Shown piece after piece: positions 25,130 to 33,380 of a DNA stretch of 64,000 nucleotides (its first letter is position 1; each line of letters starts with the position of its first letter). The notes below the pieces were generated by a model that was not told the DNA's origin, ran no database searches, and worked only from the letters and a program-made list of their open reading frames with translations. Where the stretch lies: contig NZ_AKKK01000022.1 in the NCBI RefSeq assembly GCF_000281065.1, positions 124,001-188,000 of the forward strand. Reading direction: 5' to 3'. The position numbers and the translations under genes were made by a program. Origin of the DNA: Arthrobacter sp. M2012083. Lineage in GTDB: Bacteria; Actinomycetota; Actinomycetes; Actinomycetales; Micrococcaceae.

Positions 25130-26497
25130 CTAGGCTCCGATCGCGGACTTCATTTCGTCCACTGCCTTTTTGCCTGCTTCTTCCGCCGAGAGCCTGTTGA
25201 ACATGACCTCGGAGGTATAGCGCTTGATGATTTCCTGGATGGCGCCTGCGCCCTTCGGCGGGGCTGCCGGAGCCTCCCCAAGTTCTTCCTTGATGGCGCC
25301 GATGAAGTCGACCACCTTCACGTCTGCTTTGGCCAGCTTCGGAGCAATTGCCTCGCGGACGTCCGAGTTCGGGTACACGCCGCGGTCAGCAAGGAGGATC
25401 TCGCCGGCTTTGACGTTGTTGGTGAGGAAGTCGATGAACTTTGCCGTCTCTTCAGGGTGTTTGGTCCGGGAGGAAGCGGACCAAAACTGCGATGCCTTGT
25501 ACCAGAGACCGGCATCTTCAGCCTTGCCGGTCTTTGACGGGAAGCGGAGGATCTGCAGCTCACCGCCGGCAGCCTTTTCCAGTGCCGGAAGCTGGTTCGA
25601 CCACCAGAACGCCATGCCGTTCTTACCCGTGGCCAGTCCGCTCTGGTCCAGCGGCGCAGCTTCAGCTTCAACGATTTCCGAGGCGGTGGGTACGGCCTTG
25701 TTGTCGCTCATCTGCTTAAGAAATTCCCAGTAGCCCTTGATGTCCGCGGGCTCAAAACCAAGCTTGCCGTCCTTGGTGTAAAGCGACTTGCCGTTCTGTC
25801 GCAGCCACACACCAAGGGAAGCTTCATCCGTGCCGTAGGCAGCCGCGCCATAGGTTCCCTTCGGGGATTTGGCGGTTACCTCGGCCGCAATCCGTTCGAA
25901 GTCTTCCCAAGTCCATGTCTTATCGTCGGGAAGCGGGACGCCTGCGGCCTGGAAGACTGCCGGGTTGGCGAGGATGGTGGCGGCATTGATGCCTGCGGCT
26001 ATGCCGGTCAGTCCGTCCTCACCCTTGCCGGCGTTCAACGCGGCCTCATCCAGCTTGGACGTATCGATGTCGTACTTGGAGAGGTCCAGCAGTGCGCCAC
26101 GGGTGGAGTATTCGGTGATGTACTTTTCGTCCATCTGGATGATGTCCGGGGCATCGTTGGCCGCAACCTGGGTGGCCAACTTGTCCCAGTAGCCACTCCA
26201 ATCGCCGTACTCGGGCTTGATCTTGATGTTGGGATTCTCGGCCTCGAAGGCGGCAATTGCTTCCTGCGTCAGCTGCGCGCGCTTGTCCCCGCCCCACCAT
26301 GAAAAGCGGAGCTCCACCTTGCCGTCGGCACTCTTTTGCTCTGCTCCACCGCCGCACGCCGTAAGGGCGAGGACCGCGGCAGCTGTGGCCGCAACGAGTG
26401 CGGAGGCACGAAGCCTGCGCTTGGCCTTCGGCGCTGACGCATGGGTTTTTGAGGTAGCTGCGGGGGCGACTGCTTCACCCTTTGGATTTACCGGCAC
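25130..26497 (-). CDS. extracellular sugar-binding lipoprotein of ABC importer B
   Basis: 455 aa, SBP_bac_1 family. A basic stretch (PKAKRRLRASALVAATAAAV) precedes lipobox LTAC near residue 50, then RFSWWGGDKRAQLTQEAIAA, parallel to importer A. GTG at 26497 with GGAG seven bases upstream is the most likely start; a longer frame runs through the operator. Its two permeases follow on the minus strand upstream of the operator at 28727, but this gene has its own operator at 26534, only 37 bases before the start codon. Only weak identity to the importer A protein. Confidence 0.9.
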   Translation of the reverse strand: MPVNPKGEAVAPAATSKTHASAPKAKRRLRASALVAATAAAVLALTACGGGAEQKSADGKVELRFSWWGGDKRAQLTQEAIAAFEAENPNIKIKPEYGDWSGYWDKLATQVAANDAPDIIQMDEKYITEYSTRGALLDLSKYDIDTSKLDEAALNAGKGEDGLTGIAAGINAATILANPAVFQAAGVPLPDDKTWTWEDFERIAAEVTAKSPKGTYGAAAYGTDEASLGVWLRQNGKSLYTKDGKLGFEPADIKGYWEFLKQMSDNKAVPTASEIVEAEAAPLDQSGLATGKNGMAFWWSNQLPALEKAAGGELQILRFPSKTGKAEDAGLWYKASQFWSASSRTKHPEETAKFIDFLTNNVKAGEILLADRGVYPNSDVREAIAPKLAKADVKVVDFIGAIKEELGEAPAAPPKGAGAIQEIIKRYTSEVMFNRLSAEEAGKKAVDEMKSAIGA

Positions 26498-26533
26498 TGT
26501 TGTCTCCGATCTTCTTTGATCTTGATGCAAACT

Positions 26534-26549
26534 GAGAAAGCGTTTTCTC
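26534..26549. promoter_or_regulatory. LacI-type operator before importer B binding protein
   Basis: GAGAAAGCGTTTTCTC, a near-perfect palindrome centred on CG with one mismatch between arms, 37 bases before the GTG start. Confidence 0.75.
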
Positions 26550-26610
26550 GTTGCGATGATGATACAAGTCACAATCTTGTATTACAAGATGCTGACTTGT
26601 CTTACTTGTC

Positions 26611-27543
26611 CTACTTGATGCCGGTAGTCGCGATGCCCTTGATCAGGAACCGCTGGCCGAAGAGGAAGACCAGGAACACCGGGAGCAGGGACACAATGGA
26701 CATCGCGAAGAGTGATCCCCAGCTGGTGGCGGACTGCGAGTCGACGAAAGCGCGGAGGGCCACAGGAACAGTGAACATGTCCGGGTCCGTGAGGTAGATC
26801 AGGGCACCGAAGAAGTCGTTCCAGGTCCAGATGAACGTGAAGATGGTGGTGGTGGCCAGGGCCGGAACCATCAGGGGCAGGATCACGCGGAGGAAGATCC
26901 TGGGGTGGCCGGCACCGTCGATGCGGGCTGCCTCATCGAGGTCTTTCGGAATACCACGGATGAACTGAACCATGAGGAACACGAAGAACGCGTCGGTGGC
27001 CAGGAGCTTGGGCACGATCAGCGGCCAGAAGGTGTTCACCCAGCCGATCTGCGAGAACAGGATGTACTGCGGCACGATCACCACATGGAACGGCAGCATG
27101 ATGGTCAGCAGCATGATGCCGAAGAAGATCTTCTTGCCGCTGAATTGCAGGCGGGCGAAGGCGTAGGCGGCCATGGAGCAGGAGACCAGGTTGCCCAGGA
27201 TCGAGCCCAGGACCACGATGGCGGAGTTGATCATGTAGTGCCCGAACGGGTGCGTCAGGGCAGACCAACCATCGGTGTAGTTGCTCATCTCCAGGCTCTC
27301 CAGCCACAGGCCGGGCTCGCGGAAAATAAGGTCATTGGGCCGCAGGGAGGAGACCACCATCCACAGCAGCGGGTAGATCATTACCCCGCCCACGATGATC
27401 AGGATGGCGTGCTTGACCAAGCCCTTGATACGGGCGCTGCGGCTGAAGGCCAGGCTGCCTGGAGACTCACGGCGTCGCGGGCTCTTTCCGTCCTTCGCGG
27501 AGGAGGAACCGGAGGCGGCGGGGAGGGTTTGGAGTTTAGTCAT
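26611..27543 (-). CDS. carbohydrate ABC transporter permease (MalG type)
   Basis: 310 aa, six helices and EAA loop EAARIDGAGHPRIFLRVILP. A Ser/Lys-rich N-terminal 60 residues precede the first helix. The ATG at 27543 overlaps the partner gene stop by eight bases (ATGACTAA). Transcription order is permease (28480), permease (27543), then the binding protein, unlike importer A. Confidence 0.92.
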   Translation of the reverse strand: MTKLQTLPAASGSSSAKDGKSPRRRESPGSLAFSRSARIKGLVKHAILIIVGGVMIYPLLWMVVSSLRPNDLIFREPGLWLESLEMSNYTDGWSALTHPFGHYMINSAIVVLGSILGNLVSCSMAAYAFARLQFSGKKIFFGIMLLTIMLPFHVVIVPQYILFSQIGWVNTFWPLIVPKLLATDAFFVFLMVQFIRGIPKDLDEAARIDGAGHPRIFLRVILPLMVPALATTTIFTFIWTWNDFFGALIYLTDPDMFTVPVALRAFVDSQSATSWGSLFAMSIVSLLPVFLVFLFGQRFLIKGIATTGIK

Positions 27544-28480
27544 CGTAGAACACCCAATACTTTGAAGCGATGAAGTTGATGGCGGTGAAGACGCCGATGA
27601 TGACCAGCAGGAACCAGGCCATCGCTGAGGCGTAGCCCATATCAAATTGACCGAAGCCCTTTTGGTACAGGTACAGGGTGAAGAACATGGTGGAGTCGGA
27701 CGGGCCGCCGTTGCCGCCGGAGACGATGAACGCCTGCGTGAACGACTGGAACGAGCCGATGATCTGAAGCACCAGGTTGAAGAAGATGATGGGGCTCAGC
27801 ATGGGCAGGGTGATCCGCCAGAACTGCTGCAGTGTGGTGGCGCCGTCAACTTTGGCGGCCTCGTAATACATCACGGGAATCTGGCGAAGGCCGGCCAGGA
27901 AGATGATCATGGGGCTGCCGAAGGTCCACACGTGCAGCAGGATGATGGAACCAAGGGCGGTATTGGGGTCCGAGATCCAGCCCGGTCCCTCGATACCAAC
28001 CATCGCCAGGACCTGGTTCACCAGGCCGGTGGTCCCGAAGATCTGCTTCCACAGGATGGCAACAGCTACGGACCCGCCCAGCAGGGACGGCAAATAGAAG
28101 ATGGACCGGTAGAACGGAAGACCGCGCAGCCCCTTGTCCAGGACCAGGGCAATCAGAAGGGCTACACCCAATTGGAGCGGCACACCCACCAGCACGTACG
28201 TGAACGTGACGCGTAACGAGTTATGGAGGCGGGCATCGCCGAACATGCGGACGAAGTTATCCAGCCCCACCCATTCCGGTGGTTGCAGGAGGTTGTAGTC
28301 CGTGAAGGACAGGTACAACGACATCAGCATGGGGCCCACGGTGATGGCGACCAAGCCGATCAGCCAGGGAAGGAGGAATACGTAGGCGGCTTTGTTGTCG
28401 CGGCCGTTCGCCTTCTTCTCTTCTTTGGACAGGGGACCCTTGCGCCGGGTCATCGTGGAGAGTTCGCCTATAGCGCTCAT
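27536..28480 (-). CDS. sugar ABC transporter permease (MalF type)
   Basis: 314 aa, six helices, EAA loop YEAAKVDGATTLQQFWRITL near residue 215. ATG at 28480 with GAGGGGGAAGC upstream. Its start overlaps the stop of a 21-codon ORF (28477-28542) that has its own strong ribosome-binding site. Forms importer B with the following permease and binding protein; no ATPase gene nearby. Confidence 0.92.
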   Translation of the reverse strand: MSAIGELSTMTRRKGPLSKEEKKANGRDNKAAYVFLLPWLIGLVAITVGPMLMSLYLSFTDYNLLQPPEWVGLDNFVRMFGDARLHNSLRVTFTYVLVGVPLQLGVALLIALVLDKGLRGLPFYRSIFYLPSLLGGSVAVAILWKQIFGTTGLVNQVLAMVGIEGPGWISDPNTALGSIILLHVWTFGSPMIIFLAGLRQIPVMYYEAAKVDGATTLQQFWRITLPMLSPIIFFNLVLQIIGSFQSFTQAFIVSGGNGGPSDSTMFFTLYLYQKGFGQFDMGYASAMAWFLLVIIGVFTAINFIASKYWVFYDD

Positions 28481-28542
28481 TGCTTCCCCCTCGCCGGAGC
28501 GCGAACGCCTTGCGGCGTCCCCGTGCGTAGTACAGCGGCCAT
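28477..28542 (-). CDS. possible 21-aa leader ORF coupled to the permease
   Basis: MAAVLRTGTPQGVRAPARGKQ begins at an ATG (28542) preceded by AAAGGAG at five-base spacing, a stronger site than that of most genes here, and ends in TGA overlapping the permease ATG (ATGA). The peptide has no recognised family. The rest of 28543-28857 contains operators and no other gene I can support. Confidence 0.4.
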   Translation of the reverse strand: MAAVLRTGTPQGVRAPARGKQ

Positions 28543-28683
28543 GTGGTCTCCTTTGGTCATCGTGGCCATCCACGGCATACAAGTGTGGTTGGTGCTTGCC
28601 GTCCAGGACGCCGCCATTGCTATGGCGCTACCCCTTCGAAACGCCAGGCTCCAAGTCCCGGTGTTCAGCGGCTCCGTACCAAA

Positions 28684-28697
28684 GTAAACGTTTTCTT
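28684..28697. promoter_or_regulatory. second operator-like site, module B
   Basis: GTAAACGTTTTCTT, sharing the ACGTTTTCTT half with the main operator type, 30 bases from the 28727 site. Confidence 0.4.
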
Positions 28698-28726
28698 GAC
28701 CCATGTACAGCCTTTTGCTAATTTTT

Positions 28727-28742
28727 GAGAAAGCGTTTTCTT
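28727..28742. promoter_or_regulatory. LacI-type operator in the divergent module B promoter
   Basis: GAGAAAGCGTTTTCTT, one base from the 26534 and 39393 sites, between importer B permeases (minus) and the esterase operon (plus). Confidence 0.7.
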
Positions 28743-28857
28743 GCAAAGCTGCACGAACATGTTTTTCAACGCTGAAGAAACCCGGCGTGCGCTACGGCCC
28801 ACCCTTTCCGCATCGATAAGGCAGGACACTATTTGTTCCCCACTGACTCCGCCTGCC

Positions 28858-30120
28858 ATGACCGCCGTTGACATGGCAGCATCCACCACCCGCCCCAGCG
28901 CATTGGCTGGCTACGAGGATTGGCCTGCCTACGCCGGCCGGCTCCGACTCACCGCTGACACCGAGGATGCCCGGCAACTCGCTGACACACTCGGCGTACC
29001 CGCCGTAACACCGGACTTGGAGTACGCAGTGCTCTCCGACTCAGAGCACGACGGCGTCATCACCTCGCGTCTGCAGTGGCAGTTGGGTTTCGGGCCAAGG
29101 ACGTCCGCTTGGTTCGTGAGGCCGGCCGGGGCAACCGGGCCACTACCCGGTTTGCTCGCCCTGCACTGCCACGGCGGGATCAAGGCCTACGGTGCTGAGC
29201 GGCTTGTGTCCCTGCCCGACGGCCTGGAAGATTCCCGCGGCCTGGACAATCCCGACGGCGGCGCACACTTGGGTGAGAGGCCCGGCGGTGCCATCGGTTC
29301 TGCCCCGCTTCGGTTGCCACCCCTCGAAATCAGGGCGAAGCTCTATGGCGGCCGGGCACTGGCCACATGGTTGGCTCAACAGGGCTTCGCCGTCCTTGCC
29401 CACGACACCTTCATGTGGGGAAGCCGCCGGTTCGGGCTCGATCCCCTTCCTTGGCGAACTGCCAAGACCGTCAGCGGCGAGAACGCACTCCGGAGGGAGG
29501 CCGGCGTCGAACTTTCCGCAGCGGACCAGTACAATGCAGCGGCTGCCGCCCACGAGGAAACGGTGGCGAAGGCCGCAACGCTCATAGGCACCAGTGTTGC
29601 CGGGACCGTTGCGCACGACGACCTCGCGGCATTGGGTGTCCTCGCATCGCTGCCGGGAGTGGACATGGACCGGCTTGGCTGTCTGGGTTTTTCCGGCGGT
29701 GGAGGGCGGGCGATGGTGCTCGCTGCGCTGACCCCGCTGATCCGCAGCTACGTGGTGACGTGCATGATGACCACGTTCGACTCGCTCCTGCCCTCCCACC
29801 TGGACGCACACTCCTGGCTACTGCACACCCCCGGGCTGGCAAAGCTCGGGGATTGGCCGGATCTGGCAGTCCGCTCCAGGGCCACGATCCTGGTCCAATA
29901 CGGGCTGGCTGACCAGTTGTTCCCGGAACTGGGAATGCGCGACGCCCATCACCACCTCTCTGAGAACATCCCGGCCCGGTACACGGGCAGGTTCTGGCAG
30001 GAACCCCACGTTTTCACTCCGGCAATGCAGGACGAGGCTGCGTCCTTCCTCACCGCAACCTTGCAGCCCCGCCACCCCACCAGCACGCCCTCACCTGATT
30101 CCACTAGGACATACCAATGA
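28858..30120 (+). CDS. alpha/beta hydrolase, acetyl/dienelactone-hydrolase-like esterase
   Basis: 420 aa from the ATG at 28858; a frame extends upstream but no ribosome-binding site supports any start. Motifs: LLALHCHGGIKAYGAERL (oxyanion region) near residue 105, nucleophile Ser in RLGCLGFSGGGGRAMVLAAL near 280, acid in QYGLADQLFPELGMRDA near 345 and His in FWQEPHVFTPAM. Cytoplasmic. Likely deacylates an imported sugar, parallel to the CE7 esterase of module A. The stop overlaps the next start (ATGA), so the two are coupled. Confidence 0.8.
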   Translation: MTAVDMAASTTRPSALAGYEDWPAYAGRLRLTADTEDARQLADTLGVPAVTPDLEYAVLSDSEHDGVITSRLQWQLGFGPRTSAWFVRPAGATGPLPGLLALHCHGGIKAYGAERLVSLPDGLEDSRGLDNPDGGAHLGERPGGAIGSAPLRLPPLEIRAKLYGGRALATWLAQQGFAVLAHDTFMWGSRRFGLDPLPWRTAKTVSGENALRREAGVELSAADQYNAAAAAHEETVAKAATLIGTSVAGTVAHDDLAALGVLASLPGVDMDRLGCLGFSGGGGRAMVLAALTPLIRSYVVTCMMTTFDSLLPSHLDAHSWLLHTPGLAKLGDWPDLAVRSRATILVQYGLADQLFPELGMRDAHHHLSENIPARYTGRFWQEPHVFTPAMQDEAASFLTATLQPRHPTSTPSPDSTRTYQ

Positions 30121-32183
30121 CACAACCCCTCACCGCCACCACAGTGAAGGGCAATGCCCGGCTCCCCCGTATCGCACTCGTGGGTGTGCACGGTTTCGGC
30201 GAACGGCACCTCGAAAACCTCGCTCGTCTGGGTGCTGACCGTACCCTCGAGCTGGTTGCCGTTGCCGATCCGCAACCCCCGGAAGAGGGAACGCTCGACC
30301 CCGACGTCGCGGTCTTCGCTTCCCTTGACGAGCTCCTGGCTGCAGGAACCGCCCCTGACGTCGTCATCGTCTCCACACCTATCCAGACGCACGCGCCGCT
30401 TGCCCTTGCTGCTCTCAGGGCCGGGGCCAACGTCTACTTGGAGAAGCCACCGGTGGCGTCCATGGCGCAATACGAAGAGGTCATGGCAGCGGCCGCGAGC
30501 GCGGGCCGCTTGGTGCAGGTGGGTTTCCAGAGCCTGGGTTCAGGTGCCCTTCCTGGGATCGAAGCCCTCGTGGAGTCCGGCGAAATCGGCGAAGTCCGCG
30601 GCATCAGCGCCACGGGGCAGTGGCTGCGGAGCAAGGCGTACTTCGAGCGGTCCCGATGGGCCGGGAAACGCAGTCTCAACGGGATCGACGTGGTGGACGG
30701 AGTAGCCACCAACGCTTTGGCCCACGCTGTTGCGACGGGGCTGCGGCTGGCTGGCGCCCGGACGGTGACGGACGTTGAGTCCGTGGATACCGACCTTTAC
30801 CGGGCAAACGACACCGAAAGTGACGACACCTCCGTAGTGAGGGTCCGGGTGGCAGGTGGCACTGCGTTGACGGGCAGAACTGTCCTGACCTGCGCCTTGA
30901 CGCTCTGCGCTCCCGTGCAGTCCGCGCCGTCGGTCACCATTTACGGAACGCTGGGGCAGCTCACGCTCTTCTATACGGAGGACCGCCTGGAGGTCACCTC
31001 TCCCAGGGGTGTCCGGACCGAGACGTTCGGAAGGACCGACCTGCTGGAGAACCTGTTGGCTGCCCGCAACGAACAGGACCTCCTCAGCCCGCTCTCCGGG
31101 GCCGGCGCATATGTGTCGGTCCTAGAGGCCATCCGAACGGCCGATGCACCCCGGGAGATACCTTCGGACTTCATCACGTGGGAAGGCACCGGCGACGACG
31201 CCCACGCCGTGGTGCATGGAATCGAGTCGCTAATCCGCCGGGCAACCTTGGGGCAGGCCACGTTTGTTGAGCTCGGCGCGCCGTGGACTTCATCCGGCGG
31301 ACCCACCCTGGATATTGACGGCACACCCGTCGCAACTTTGCAGGACGGATCCCGCATCCGGCCTACGTCGTCACCGCGGCCCTACCTCCACCCCGTGCGG
31401 ACGCTGGCAGGCACTGTGGTCACCGATCACATCCCTGAGGACCACGTGTGGCATCTCGGAGCAGGAGTTGCCCTCCAAGACGTTGACGGCATCAACTTCT
31501 GGGGCGGCCGCACTTACACCCGCGAGGCCGGGGCATACGTCTGGCGGAAGGACCACGGAAGGATCGTCGTTGAAGCCGCGAACCATGCTGACGGAGAGCG
31601 ACGCGAACAGTTGAGCTGGCTCGGCCCCGACGGATCACCGGTACTCCGCGAACAGCGCGAGTGGCGTTGGGCCGCCGTCGGAAATTCAGCGTGGAAACTC
31701 ACGTTGGACTTCTCGCTGGAATCGGCCACGGGGCGTCCGGTGCTGCTGGGCAGCCCCGGCTCCAACGGGCGGCCGCAAGGCGGTTATGGTGGCTTCTTCT
31801 GGCGGCTGCCAAAGGTCGCCGACGCCACCATCTGGACTCCTGATTCGAGGGGCGAGGACGCCGTGCACGGCCGCACAGCGCCATGGCTGGCCTGGTCCGG
31901 AACGTTCGACGCCGGAACCGCCGGCGTCTCACATGTCACCGGAGGTCCGGGGCTTGGCCATCCGGCCACGCTCGTGTTTCTTGCCGCACCCCAGGCACCA
32001 GACCCTTGGTTCGTGCGGCACTCGGGCTATCCCGGCGTCGGACTGTCCCTGGCTTGGGATGCGCCCGTATCCACGGAGCCCGGCCACCCTGTCCACCGAA
32101 CGGTCACAGTGATCATCGCGGACGGCTTCCTGGCAACACGAGACATTGAACAGCTCATCACAACCCTGGGGGAATCGGCATGA
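30117..32183 (+). CDS. Gfo/Idh/MocA oxidoreductase fused to a DUF6807 domain, paralog 2
   Basis: 688 aa, same architecture and length as the 15468 gene. Rossmann motif IALVGVHGFGERHLENL, EKP motif in NVYLEKPPVASM, and DUF6807 segments YLHPVRTLAGTVVTDHIPED, HVWHLGAGVALQDVDGINFW. The two proteins align along their whole length with many identical motifs, so they are real paralogs. ATG at 30117 with AGGACATACC upstream and four-base overlaps with both neighbours, so esterase, this gene and the M24-like gene form a tight operon. Substrate inferred to be a glycoside or sugar acid; not proven. Confidence 0.88.
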   Translation: MTQPLTATTVKGNARLPRIALVGVHGFGERHLENLARLGADRTLELVAVADPQPPEEGTLDPDVAVFASLDELLAAGTAPDVVIVSTPIQTHAPLALAALRAGANVYLEKPPVASMAQYEEVMAAAASAGRLVQVGFQSLGSGALPGIEALVESGEIGEVRGISATGQWLRSKAYFERSRWAGKRSLNGIDVVDGVATNALAHAVATGLRLAGARTVTDVESVDTDLYRANDTESDDTSVVRVRVAGGTALTGRTVLTCALTLCAPVQSAPSVTIYGTLGQLTLFYTEDRLEVTSPRGVRTETFGRTDLLENLLAARNEQDLLSPLSGAGAYVSVLEAIRTADAPREIPSDFITWEGTGDDAHAVVHGIESLIRRATLGQATFVELGAPWTSSGGPTLDIDGTPVATLQDGSRIRPTSSPRPYLHPVRTLAGTVVTDHIPEDHVWHLGAGVALQDVDGINFWGGRTYTREAGAYVWRKDHGRIVVEAANHADGERREQLSWLGPDGSPVLREQREWRWAAVGNSAWKLTLDFSLESATGRPVLLGSPGSNGRPQGGYGGFFWRLPKVADATIWTPDSRGEDAVHGRTAPWLAWSGTFDAGTAGVSHVTGGPGLGHPATLVFLAAPQAPDPWFVRHSGYPGVGLSLAWDAPVSTEPGHPVHRTVTVIIADGFLATRDIEQLITTLGESA

Positions 32184-33289
32184 CCACGCCTACTCAATTA
32201 ACGCCGGCTCTGACTGCCGTCACTGCGCCCCGCAACGTTGCCGACCGCGCAGTAAAGCGCCAGAGGGTGCTGGACATTCTGGACGCCGCGGGGCGGGACT
32301 CGCTATTGCTCACAACCAACACGGCCCTTACCTGGTACCTGGACGGCAGCCGTGTGCACGTCAGCCTGGCGGGCGACCCCATCGCGGCCCTCTTGGTGGA
32401 CCGCTCCGGCGACCATTTGGTCACATACAACAATGAGGCCGGACGGATCGCTGCAGAGGAATTGCCGGACGGCGTCAGCCTGGACACGGTCCCGTGGCAC
32501 GGCCAGTTGCATGCGGCCGCGGCGGCCTTGTCCATCGATGGCAACCCCCTGCTGGAAGCGGCCGTCACCGCCGAACTTCGCGCGGCCCGGCAACAGCTCC
32601 TGCCCGCCGAAACGGCCCGCTATGCTGACCTGTCCGCCGACGCCGCGGCCGCCATGACGGATGTCCTCACAGGTGCAACGCCGGAAACCACGGAGTTTCA
32701 GCTCGTCTCGGAGCTGGCAGCGCGGATTGTGGCGGTGGGGGCCGAGCCGCTTGTCCTACTCTGCAACGGTGCTTCACGGAGCGAGTTCCGCCATCCACTC
32801 GCCACGCATTCCCCCATCGGACGCCGAGCCATGGCTGTGGTGTGCGCTCGCCGGAACGGCTTGGTAGCCAACGTCACCCGTTGGGTAGCGTTCGACGCCG
32901 GCACTCCCCAAGAGCTCGACGCCGAGGCCCGCATCGCAGCTGTTGAGGCTGACATCTTCCGGGCCACTGTCCCTGGTGCCCGCCTCACAGAGATCTTCGC
33001 CGAGATCAAGCTGGCCTACGCCCGGCACGGCTTTGGCGAGGACCAGTGGACCCATCACCATCAAGGCGGACCCGCAGGCTACGCGGGCCGCGATCCCAGG
33101 GTCATCGCTGGCGTCACGGATGCGGTGGTGCTCAACCAGCCCTTCACGTGGAACCCGTCGGGGCCCGGCGTGAAGATCGAGGACACGGTGCTGCTTACGG
33201 ATTCCGGGCTGCGCGTCCTGACCACTGACCAGCGTTGGCCGACCTCCGAAGTGGATGGCCGTCGTCGTCCTTTGACGCTCCGCCGGTAG
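32180..33289 (+). CDS. M24 peptidase-fold protein lacking most metal ligands
   Basis: 369 aa with the Xaa-Pro aminopeptidase/creatinase fold: N-terminal domain (residues 20-150), then a pita-bread domain ending HHHQGGPAGYAG and NPSGPGVKIEDTVLLTDSG. Of the five metal ligands, the two Asp are replaced (VVCARRNGLVANVTR has V and N), the first Glu reads as Gln (NQPFTWNP), while the His and last Glu remain. A classical dinuclear metallopeptidase is therefore unlikely. ATGA overlap with the preceding gene. It may bind or lyse a small metabolite of the pathway; not established. Confidence 0.7.
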   Translation: MTTPTQLTPALTAVTAPRNVADRAVKRQRVLDILDAAGRDSLLLTTNTALTWYLDGSRVHVSLAGDPIAALLVDRSGDHLVTYNNEAGRIAAEELPDGVSLDTVPWHGQLHAAAAALSIDGNPLLEAAVTAELRAARQQLLPAETARYADLSADAAAAMTDVLTGATPETTEFQLVSELAARIVAVGAEPLVLLCNGASRSEFRHPLATHSPIGRRAMAVVCARRNGLVANVTRWVAFDAGTPQELDAEARIAAVEADIFRATVPGARLTEIFAEIKLAYARHGFGEDQWTHHHQGGPAGYAGRDPRVIAGVTDAVVLNQPFTWNPSGPGVKIEDTVLLTDSGLRVLTTDQRWPTSEVDGRRRPLTLRR

Positions 33290-33310
33290 CGCCTTCTCCA
33301 GCTCGAGCGA

Positions 33311-33358
33311 ACACGAATGGGGCGGGGTCACCGCGATGGTGACCCCGCCCATTCGTGT
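33311..33358. terminator. bidirectional terminator between convergent operons
   Basis: ACACGAATGGGGCGGGGTCACC pairs with its complement ending at 33358 (one bulged base) around a five-base loop, between the module B operon and the acid-sugar operon. Confidence 0.75.
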
Positions 33359-33380
33359 ATGCCCCACCCAATTGGGTGAG

